Shown in pieces: positions 27,335-34,520 of a stretch of 64,000 nucleotides of DNA (the stretch's first letter is position 1; each line of letters begins with the position of its first letter). The notes beneath the pieces are model-generated. The model saw nothing but the letters and a program-made list of their open reading frames with translations, had not been told where the DNA came from and did not search any database. Made by a program: the position numbers and the translations under genes. Origin of the DNA: Companilactobacillus halodurans (GTDB lineage: Bacteria > Bacillota > Bacilli > Lactobacillales > Lactobacillaceae); contig NZ_VDFP01000006.1 in the NCBI RefSeq assembly GCF_009600985.1, forward strand, positions 1 through 64,000, read 5' to 3'.

Positions 27335-27407
27335 TTGACTTCTCAGTAAATTACAGTTAAATTATAGATACGAACGAAATTGAATATAAAAATAATAATT
27401 GTTCGTA
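27335..27407 (+). promoter_or_regulatory. Probable guaC promoter with a downstream inverted repeat
   Basis: TTGACT (27335-27340) and TAAATT (27358-27363) are separated by 17 bases. Just after them is a perfect 7-base inverted repeat, TACGAAC (27369-27375) and GTTCGTA (27401-27407). The CGAAC half-sites recall PurR boxes, but the 25-base gap is longer than in the known paired boxes. It could instead be a leader hairpin. Confidence 0.5.
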
Positions 27408-27428
27408 ATTAATGAGGTGTATAAATAA

Positions 27429-28406
27429 ATGCAAGTTTTCGACTATGAAGATATTCAACTAATTCCGAATAAATGTATTGTTGACAGTCGTTCAGAATGT
27501 GATACTAGTGTGAAATTTGGACCTAGAACATTTAAGATTCCGGTTGTTCCTGCCAATATGCAAACCATTATTGATGAAAAGCTGGCTGAAAAGTTAGCTC
27601 AAAATGATTATTTTTACGTCATGCATCGTTTCGAACCTGAAAAACGTATTGACTTTATTAAAGATATGAATCAAAAAAACCTCTTCACTTCAATCAGCGT
27701 TGGTATTAAAAAAGAGGAATTCAATTTTATCGATCAACTTGTCAACGAAAGTTTAAAGCCTGACTATATTACGATTGATGTTGCTCATGGCCACAGCGAT
27801 CGAGTAATTCAAATGATTAAATATATTAAAAAGAATTTACCTGATTCATTTTTAATTGCCGGTAATGTCGGTACTCCTGAAGCAGTTCGTGAACTAGAGA
27901 ACGCTGGTGCAGACGCTACTAAAGTGGGCATTGGACCGGGTAAAGTATGTATCACTAAATTAAAGACTGGCTTTGGTACTGGTGGCTGGCAATTAGCTGC
28001 TATTCGTCTTTGCGGCAAGGCTGCAAGCAAACCTATCATTGCTGATGGCGGTGTGAGAAATGACGGCGATATCGCCAAATCTATCCGTTTTGGTGCCAGT
28101 ATGGTCATGATTGGTTCACTACTAGCCGGACATAAGGAATCCCCTGGTAAAATCATTGAAAAAGATGGTCAAAAGTACAAAGCCTATTTCGGTTCAGCAT
28201 CTCAATATCAAAAAGGTGCTTATAAAAACGTTGAAGGAAAAAGAATGTTGATTCCTTACAAAGGTGAAATCAAAGACACCTTAACTGAAATGCAACAAGA
28301 TCTTCAATCCTCAATCTCCTATGCTGGTGGTAAAGACCTTAATTCGCTTCGAAAAGTTGACTACGTAATTGTTAAAAATTCTATTTACAATGGCGATATC
28401 TACTAA
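27429..28406 (+). CDS. guaC: GMP reductase
   Basis: This 325-residue enzyme of the IMP dehydrogenase/GMP reductase family turns GMP into IMP with NADPH and so links guanine to adenine nucleotides. The catalytic Cys is in [11 protein letters not shown] near 178. The phosphate-binding region [15 protein letters not shown] is followed by [12 protein letters not shown]. The missing CBS domain and the length fit GuaC, not GuaB. The start ATG 27429 follows GAGGTG. It is transcribed alone. Confidence 0.94.
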   Translation: MQVFDYEDIQLIPNKCIVDSRSECDTSVKFGPRTFKIPVVPANMQTIIDEKLAEKLAQNDYFYVMHRFEPEKRIDFIKDMNQKNLFTSISVGIKKEEFNFIDQLVNESLKPDYITIDVAHGHSDRVIQMIKYIKKNLPDSFLIAGNVGTPEAVRELENAGADATKVGIGPGKVCITKLKTGFGTGGWQLAAIRLCGKAASKPIIADGGVRNDGDIAKSIRFGASMVMIGSLLAGHKESPGKIIEKDGQKYKAYFGSASQYQKGAYKNVEGKRMLIPYKGEIKDTLTEMQQDLQSSISYAGGKDLNSLRKVDYVIVKNSIYNGDIY

Positions 28407-28436
28407 TATAGAAGACAAAATAAAATAGATAAAAAG

Positions 28437-28476
28437 AAAAGAAGCTGACGACTGGGTGTTCGTCAGCTTCTTTTTT
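28437..28476 (+). terminator. Terminator of guaC
   Basis: An 11-base perfect stem, GAAGCTGACGA (28441-28451) and TCGTCAGCTTC (28460-28470), is followed by T6. Confidence 0.93.
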
Positions 28477-28628
28477 ATGAATGGGATAGTTCATGTTCAA
28501 TTTGATAAGATAGGTTGTCCATCAAACAACTTTAATAACTATCAAATTTAACATTACTGTAACACATTACTTGGCAATTAAAAAGCCAGAAATCTCTTAA
28601 AGTAAAAAAGAATTTTTCTAATCTTTTA

Positions 28629-29597
28629 TTAATTATTTATTCTTTGAGCACTGAAATGATGGATTGCTTTATTCCTTTGTTCAAAGCCCTTAGTCTTGCT
28701 GACAATAAAGCGTGGACGATTATTAACTTGGTCTAAAACTCGACCCACATAACTGCCAAGGATGCCAATGGCTAGCATCAATAAGCCAAGCGTAAATAAC
28801 AAGACCGTTATTCCAATTGAAACTAAACTAAAATTGTTACTAGCAATCATGTAGCCTAAAGAAAAAATTGCACTTACAAAAGGTACAATCGAAAAAATAT
28901 TTACAAAATGCAAAGGTTTCAGCGAAAAAGATATGACGCCATCTAATGCTAATTTAATCATCTTGGAAAGTGGATACTTAGTCTTACCCGCAAATCTTTC
29001 TTGACGATGATATCTGACACTAGTTTGCCGAAAACCAATCCAAGTTACCTGACCTCGAACAAAAGGATCTTGCTCATGCAATTTTAATAATTGATTAACA
29101 GCCTTTCGATCCATCAATCGAAAATCTCCTGTATCAAGAGGCATATCGATTGTGGCTAATTTTCTAAAAACACGATAAAACATTTTGGCTGTAAATTTTT
29201 TGAAAAAAGTTTCGCCGTCTCGTTGAATTCTCTTTCCATAAACAATTTCATAGCCTTCATGCCATTTTTCAATCATTTGTGGGATTACTTCTGGAGGATC
29301 TTGTAAATCAGCATCCATTACAACCGCTGCATCCCCTTTCGTATATTGAAGTCCGGCAGTAATTGCCAACTGATGTCCAAAGTTACGGGAAAACTCGATT
29401 AATTTAATATTTGAATGTTGCTCAAGTGCCTTATTAATGATTTGAACTGATTTATCCGTCGATCCATCATCAACGAAAATCAATTCGTAGTCTTCTTCTT
29501 GCTGCTCAATATAATTTAGTAAAGTATCGATTGTAGCTTGAATTCCAGGTTCTTCATTAAAGACTGGCAAGACGATTGAAATTAATTGATTTTTCAT
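28629..29597 (-). CDS. GtrB/YkcC-type polyprenyl-phosphate glycosyltransferase
   Basis: This 322-residue family 2 glycosyltransferase moves a sugar from a nucleotide donor to undecaprenyl phosphate on the inner face of the membrane. It has SIVLPVFNEEPGI at the start, VDDGSTDKS, the DxD site VMDADLQDPPE, and two C-terminal helices (about 230-295). Such enzymes feed a GT-C transferase, and one (the PMT-like protein) is encoded 20 bases upstream. In Bacillus the same pair is ykcB-ykcC. The donor sugar is not known. Confidence 0.88.
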   Translation of the reverse strand: MKNQLISIVLPVFNEEPGIQATIDTLLNYIEQQEEDYELIFVDDGSTDKSVQIINKALEQHSNIKLIEFSRNFGHQLAITAGLQYTKGDAAVVMDADLQDPPEVIPQMIEKWHEGYEIVYGKRIQRDGETFFKKFTAKMFYRVFRKLATIDMPLDTGDFRLMDRKAVNQLLKLHEQDPFVRGQVTWIGFRQTSVRYHRQERFAGKTKYPLSKMIKLALDGVISFSLKPLHFVNIFSIVPFVSAIFSLGYMIASNNFSLVSIGITVLLFTLGLLMLAIGILGSYVGRVLDQVNNRPRFIVSKTKGFEQRNKAIHHFSAQRINN

Positions 29598-29617
29598 AAA
29601 AGATGTCCTTTCACTGA

Positions 29618-32062
29618 TTACTTATAAATACTGGATAAATCATAGAGCGTACCTGATTGACCAGGACCGCCTTGACCTTGTCCCATAGAAGATGGTTCCT
29701 TCATACCTGGCTGTTTCATATTTTTTTGTAATTTCTTCATTTGAGACTTAGTCATCTTCTTGCCACTTGGTTTCTTATTACCAGATGGTTTTTGACCACT
29801 TGGTGCTTGTCCAGATGGCCCTTGACCATTTTGAGGTTGCTTATTTGAACCACTAGGCTTCGTTGGTGGCGTTGAAGATGAGTCTTCATTATTTTGACTA
29901 GGCGTTTGTGGTATCGTCTTAGTCTCTGTTTTAGTAGAAACAGTTACAGAACTTGCACTACCAGTTATAGAATTTTTGGTCTTAAGATTAACTTTTTTGG
30001 CATGTTTTTTAATCCAACTAACGATTTCATTGTTAGAACCGCCGGTTTTACCGCCAGAATAGTAATATTTTAATTTGCCTTCCTTAACAAGTTTCTTGAA
30101 TTGACTAAGCGTGATAGCTTTATCAGTCCCATTGAAACCACCCATTGCCATAACAGCTTTACCAGTAGCAATGATATAAGGAGAAGCTGTACTTGAGTCA
30201 TCTGTTGCAAACAAATATTCGGCTTTTCCTTGGTGTTTTTCCAAATAAGTCAACAAGGTGGAATCGACTTGGGAATCTCCCATGCCGCCGCCATTGCCTA
30301 AGGCAGTAAGCAATGATGGCCCGGCACTTGGTATCCCATCACTCGACCCAGCAAGCGTTGGAGTCAGCGACCACCAAGTAGGTGCCAATAAAACGATTAT
30401 TAAAGCTGCAATCGGCCAAGCTCGTTTGTTCTTTAATTTAATCGCTATCCAAGGTAAAACGAATAGCGGAATTGAAATAATAATACCAGCAATCAACAAG
30501 ACCCAAGATAACGTTGGATAATAATTGTTCAAATACCAGGCCTGAAGAATACTTGTGGAAAGAATCGACAAAGGCAATAACATTGACCAGAATGATTTTT
30601 CACGCCACTGTTTTACCATAGTGTAAATTCCAACTCCAGCTAAAGCAGCTATTGCGGGTGCCAACATAATCATGTAATAAGGATGGAAGAAACTGGCAAT
30701 AGAGAAGAATCCAGCTACTGGTACCAGCCAACCAATCCACAACCAAAGTTCCGTTCTTTGGGAATTGAGTGAATACCATTTCTTCATCTTGGAACCTCTA
30801 AAATAAGCATAACTTGAAACTAATCCAAATAAAGCTATTAACATCAACCAACTGATCTGTGGTCCTAATTCTTTTTGAAGCAATCTAAATGGTCCGGCAG
30901 TACCGATATTGAAGGCTCCAGAGCCTCCACCGCCAGTACCACCACCGGTAGGAGCATTACCTGTATTACCAGTCTTTCCTCCAGCCATTTTAGGAGCATT
31001 GCCAGCTTGAGTCTTTGAACCAGATTTTTTATTTGAATTGGGCATTGCTGGTGGATTACCCTTTGCGGATTTCTTAGACCCACTTGGAGGCGTCATTGAT
31101 TTATTTGCTTTAGTCCCACTTGGCTTTTTTGATTTCTTGCCAGATGGTGGGGTCATGGATTTACCATTTTTCTTAGAAGAGTTCCCCATTCCTGGGAAGG
31201 CTCCACCTGTTCCAGTTGTTTGACCTAATAATCTTTGAGTACCGTTATATCCAAAGGCTAATTCCAAAGCTGAATTAGTTTCAGAGCCACCCTCATAAGG
31301 ACGGTTCGAAGAATTGGTTAAATCAACTGACAAAGGCCAAAATAACGTAAAGACTGCAAGAAAAATCGTTGCAATCGATAAGTGAGCTAACTTCTTTTTC
31401 CAATTGGTCTGAGCTGCTAGCCAGTAATACAAATAAAGTGCTGGTAAAACCATAAAGGCTTGCAACATTTTGATATTGAACGAGAAACCAATTAAAGCAA
31501 AACCAATCCAAAGATAGCGTTGTTGTTGTTTCAAAACAGCTTTTTGTACAAACCAAAACGACAGCAACAGGAAGAAGATCAAAGTTGCATCCATATTATT
31601 AGTTCTTGAATCAGCCACGACAATTGGCGTCAATGTCATAATCAAAGCGGCAATTCGAGCTGGAATTCTACCAAAACGTTTAGAAATCAAATTATAGATT
31701 AAATAAACTGATCCAATTCCAAACAAAATTGATGGTAAAACTACGCTCCAGCCATGAACGCCAAAGATTTTTGCACTGATCGTCATAAACCACAATGCAA
31801 CTGGTGGCTTATCAACCGTAATAAAACCAGCAGGATCAAAGCTGGCATACCAGAAATTCTTAAAACTTTTAGTCATACTAACGACTGCAGCAGTATAAAA
31901 GTTGTTGGCCTCACCGGCTTCCCAAATATTCCAAGCATATAAAAATGCCGCTAAAATCAAAATGGCTATTAACCAATAATCATATTTAATAGTTCTTAAT
32001 TTATTTAAGAAATGGGATTTTTTGTTATTTTGAACACGACTTGGTTCTTTTGAGTTCATCAT
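29618..32062 (-). CDS. PMT/ArnT-family membrane glycosyltransferase (YkcB-like)
   Basis: This 814-residue GT-C enzyme has about eleven helices. The family's acidic motif is present in FITVDKPPVALWF near 80, and DSRTNNMDATL near 150 is also typical. It should move a sugar from a lipid carrier to an acceptor outside the membrane. Two low-complexity outside regions stand out: residues about 285-390 (repeats of SMTPPSG, KKS, GG) and 700-814 (Ser, Gly, Pro, Gln, Lys). A CiaR-type promoter and a 28-residue membrane peptide lie upstream. The acceptor is unknown. Confidence 0.85.
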   Translation of the reverse strand: MMNSKEPSRVQNNKKSHFLNKLRTIKYDYWLIAILILAAFLYAWNIWEAGEANNFYTAAVVSMTKSFKNFWYASFDPAGFITVDKPPVALWFMTISAKIFGVHGWSVVLPSILFGIGSVYLIYNLISKRFGRIPARIAALIMTLTPIVVADSRTNNMDATLIFFLLLSFWFVQKAVLKQQQRYLWIGFALIGFSFNIKMLQAFMVLPALYLYYWLAAQTNWKKKLAHLSIATIFLAVFTLFWPLSVDLTNSSNRPYEGGSETNSALELAFGYNGTQRLLGQTTGTGGAFPGMGNSSKKNGKSMTPPSGKKSKKPSGTKANKSMTPPSGSKKSAKGNPPAMPNSNKKSGSKTQAGNAPKMAGGKTGNTGNAPTGGGTGGGGSGAFNIGTAGPFRLLQKELGPQISWLMLIALFGLVSSYAYFRGSKMKKWYSLNSQRTELWLWIGWLVPVAGFFSIASFFHPYYMIMLAPAIAALAGVGIYTMVKQWREKSFWSMLLPLSILSTSILQAWYLNNYYPTLSWVLLIAGIIISIPLFVLPWIAIKLKNKRAWPIAALIIVLLAPTWWSLTPTLAGSSDGIPSAGPSLLTALGNGGGMGDSQVDSTLLTYLEKHQGKAEYLFATDDSSTASPYIIATGKAVMAMGGFNGTDKAITLSQFKKLVKEGKLKYYYSGGKTGGSNNEIVSWIKKHAKKVNLKTKNSITGSASSVTVSTKTETKTIPQTPSQNNEDSSSTPPTKPSGSNKQPQNGQGPSGQAPSGQKPSGNKKPSGKKMTKSQMKKLQKNMKQPGMKEPSSMGQGQGGPGQSGTLYDLSSIYK

Positions 32063-32078
32063 TTAGCTTCTCCAATCT

Positions 32079-32165
32079 TTAAATAGCAATATTTACTAAA
32101 AAACAAATGATTGAATAAATTAAAATCGAAAAAACAATCGGTCCTAATTGTAAAAATTTTTTCAT
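32079..32165 (-). CDS. 28-residue hydrophobic membrane peptide
   Basis: ATG 32165 follows AAAGGA by eight to nine bases and runs 28 codons to TAA at 32079. The peptide starts MKKFLQLGPI and is one membrane helix with two Lys at the inside end. The gene ends 16 bases before the PMT-like gene and lies directly after the CiaR-type promoter, so it is the first gene of that operon. A small subunit or regulator of the glycosyltransferase is likely, but this is inference. It is short enough to be missed by most annotation. Confidence 0.7.
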   Translation of the reverse strand: MKKFLQLGPIVFSILIYSIICFLVNIAI

Positions 32166-32197
32166 CTGTTAAATTTCCTTTCCTAACAACAAAAACA

Positions 32198-32230
32198 AGA
32201 TTAGACAAACTAGCTTAAACTAAGCTTAAA
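32198..32230 (-). promoter_or_regulatory. CiaR-type operator and promoter of the glycosyltransferase operon
   Basis: On the minus strand there is a perfect direct repeat TTTAAG-N5-TTTAAG (32214-32230), followed after exactly 10 bases by TAATCT (32198-32203), a good -10. This repeat, placed over the -35 position, is the published binding motif of CiaR in streptococci. The genes for a CiaR-like regulator and a CiaH-like kinase start 50 bases away on the other strand. TATAAT at 32246-32251 is the likely -10 for those genes. Confidence 0.75.
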
Positions 32231-32282
32231 TCGGATAATATGATTTATAATTGTATATATGAAATAGACAAAGGAGTTTGCT

Positions 32283-32969
32283 ATGACAAATAATATAAAA
32301 ATTTTAGTAGTTGAAGACGATAAGAATTTAGCTGACAACATCGCCTCTTTTTTAAGCGACTTCTCAGAAATAGACATTGAAGGCGATGGCCTCAGCGGAA
32401 AATTTGCTGCAACAGAAAATGTCTACGACTTAATAATTTTAGATATTATGTTGCCTGAAATGAACGGTTATGATGTGTTAAAAAATATCCGTGATGCAAA
32501 AATAAATACACCGGTTTTAATTTTGACAGCTAAAGCCGATATTGATGATAAAGTGCACGGTTTTAATCTTGGAGCTGACGATTATCTAACCAAACCATTT
32601 CATCGTGAAGAATTATTAGCTCGTGTTAAAGCCTTATTAAAGCGGACTGGTGTTTTAACTGACGATTCAACCTTAAAAATTAAGAATCTTGAAATAAATC
32701 TCAATAACCACGAAATTATTGCTGGCGGAAATCCATTGTCACTCAATGGAAAAGAATATGATTTATTGGTATATTTGTTTCAAAATAAAAATACAATTTT
32801 GACCAAAGATCAAATTTTTGAACGTATCTGGGGATTCGATTCGGATACCTCCATTACAGTGGTCGAAGTTTACATGAGCAACTTACGAAAAAAACTTCGT
32901 CCATCAAAAAATGATGGCCTAATCAAGACCATCAGAAATGTTGGGTACATCTTCCAAGATGAAGCTTAA
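32283..32969 (+). CDS. ciaR: CiaR-like response regulator
   Basis: This 228-residue OmpR-type regulator has a receiver domain (1-118; acidic pocket EDD, phosphorylated Asp in LIILDIMLPE, Lys in DDYLTKPF) and a winged-helix domain (130-228). Stretches such as DLLVYLFQNKN and IWGFDSDTSITVVEVYMS are nearly the same as I recall in streptococcal CiaR. The TTTAAG repeat next to it is the CiaR motif. CiaR controls cell-envelope and stress genes. GGAG lies eight bases before ATG 32283. Orthology is inferred from memory, not from an alignment. Confidence 0.85.
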   Translation: MTNNIKILVVEDDKNLADNIASFLSDFSEIDIEGDGLSGKFAATENVYDLIILDIMLPEMNGYDVLKNIRDAKINTPVLILTAKADIDDKVHGFNLGADDYLTKPFHREELLARVKALLKRTGVLTDDSTLKIKNLEINLNNHEIIAGGNPLSLNGKEYDLLVYLFQNKNTILTKDQIFERIWGFDSDTSITVVEVYMSNLRKKLRPSKNDGLIKTIRNVGYIFQDEA

Positions 32970-34302
32970 TTCTAAACAAAATCGCATCACGCGTCGCCAG
33001 CAATTTAAGCTTTTTCTTTCAATAATGGCTGCTTTTGCCATTTTATTTTTAACCTTAGGATTGATTATTTTTAATCTTTTTCAATCTTCAACCTATCGAA
33101 GCATTGATAAAGACATCAAGTCTCAAGTCACGGCTATAAAAAAACAACCTAATATGCAAAGAAAAGTTAATAGTTCTCCTACTCCACAAGGTCCTGACGA
33201 TCAATTCCACCGGCCAGAACCCAAAGCGCCCTTTCAAACTTCAATTTTGATTTTCAATTCAAAAGGTAAATTACTGAACCGGTCTAGTCTTGGTAATCGA
33301 TACTCTGTTGTTAAAAACATTAAATTGAGAAAAAAGAATTTGAATTTGAAACAAACTATCACGATAAACAATATGAATTTCCGTTCTATTTTAATCAAAG
33401 TATCGAAAAATAATAATAATCCAATGTATGCTGGACATTACGTTTTAATCATGCAAAACATCGATACCCAGATTCAATCAATGATTCAATCAATGGAAAA
33501 CTTTGAAAAGATTCTAATTATCACGTTCTTTCTCTTTTGGATTGCCGCTTTAATTACTTCATACTTTTTAGCTCGTATCAACATGTTGCCCATCGTCAAA
33601 TCATGGAAGCAACAAACTGAATTTGTTAATGATGCTGCCCATGAATTACGGACGCCGTTGACAATTATCCAAGGTAAATTAGAGTACATGCTAACTAAAC
33701 CTAAGCAAAAAATCATCGATGAAGCCGAGGCAATTTCAGTGTCACTCGATGAAGTCAGTCGTTTGAATTCTTTAACGAATAACCTCTTGGATTTAGCAAG
33801 ATTCGACCAGGCAACTACCAAACTGTACTTTGAATTAACCAAACCACAGTTCTTCTTAAAAGACCCAATCATCCCTTTTAAGGACATCATCAATTCACAA
33901 GAAAAGGTCTTTCAAATAAACTTGCGTCATAAACCGACGCTTAATCTTGACCGTAATAAAATTAAACAATTATTGATAATTTTGTTGGACAATGCTACAA
34001 AATACACTCCTAAAAATGGCACAATTAAAATTTATGATCACGTTGAAAATTCCAAATATCAATTCATTATTTCCGACACTGGCGTTGGCATCAGTGACAG
34101 TGATAAACAAAAAGTCTTTGGAAGATTCTATCGAGTTGATAAATCTAGAAATCAAAGTAGCGGCGGTCATGGTTTGGGGTTGGCAATTGCCAAACAAATT
34201 GTCACTAATCATAAAGGAAACATCTTTGTAAGAGATAATTTGCCTCATGGAAGCGAATTTGTAGTTGAACTACCAATCAAGAAAACCCATAAGAACGATT
34301 AA
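32959..34302 (+). CDS. ciaH: CiaH-like sensor histidine kinase
   Basis: This 447-residue kinase has two membrane helices (about 18-43 and 177-197) around an outside sensor of 130 residues that is rich in Lys, Asn and Pro. The phosphorylated His is in NDAAHELRTPLT; the ATPase has the N box (LLDNATKYT), DTGVGI and GHGLGLAI. No HAMP domain is obvious. The ATG at 32959 overlaps the regulator stop, so translation is coupled; an earlier ATG at 32938 lacks a ribosome site. Sequence around the H box resembles CiaH. Confidence 0.85.
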   Translation: MKLNSKQNRITRRQQFKLFLSIMAAFAILFLTLGLIIFNLFQSSTYRSIDKDIKSQVTAIKKQPNMQRKVNSSPTPQGPDDQFHRPEPKAPFQTSILIFNSKGKLLNRSSLGNRYSVVKNIKLRKKNLNLKQTITINNMNFRSILIKVSKNNNNPMYAGHYVLIMQNIDTQIQSMIQSMENFEKILIITFFLFWIAALITSYFLARINMLPIVKSWKQQTEFVNDAAHELRTPLTIIQGKLEYMLTKPKQKIIDEAEAISVSLDEVSRLNSLTNNLLDLARFDQATTKLYFELTKPQFFLKDPIIPFKDIINSQEKVFQINLRHKPTLNLDRNKIKQLLIILLDNATKYTPKNGTIKIYDHVENSKYQFIISDTGVGISDSDKQKVFGRFYRVDKSRNQSSGGHGLGLAIAKQIVTNHKGNIFVRDNLPHGSEFVVELPIKKTHKND

Positions 34303-34313
34303 TTTTAATCATT

Positions 34314-34347
34314 AAAAGCACGGCCTAAATTGATAGGCCGTGCTTTT
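34314..34347 (+). terminator. Terminator after the kinase gene
   Basis: A 14-base perfect inverted repeat (AAAAGCACGGCCTA and its complement) with a six-base loop lies 12 bases after the stop. Confidence 0.93.
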
Positions 34348-34520
34348 AGTTTCATAAATATTTTAATAGACACTATAACTTCTATTTCAAATTAATATTT
34401 TTCATTGAACAATTAATATTTCTTGCTTCATTTAACAAAAAAAAACCTCCTAATTTTTGAATTAGAAAATTCTTCACTCAATGATAAGATTATAAAATTG
34501 TTTGCGAGGGAGGATTGCTT

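Noticed and set aside
27241..27428. A purine or xanthine riboswitch before guaC
   Set aside because: The conserved loop sequences of those riboswitches are not visible; only a simple inverted repeat is present.
31038..31223. Plus-strand frame rich in Pro, Phe and Leu opposite the PMT-like gene
   Set aside because: It is the antisense of a low-complexity coding region and has no ribosome site.
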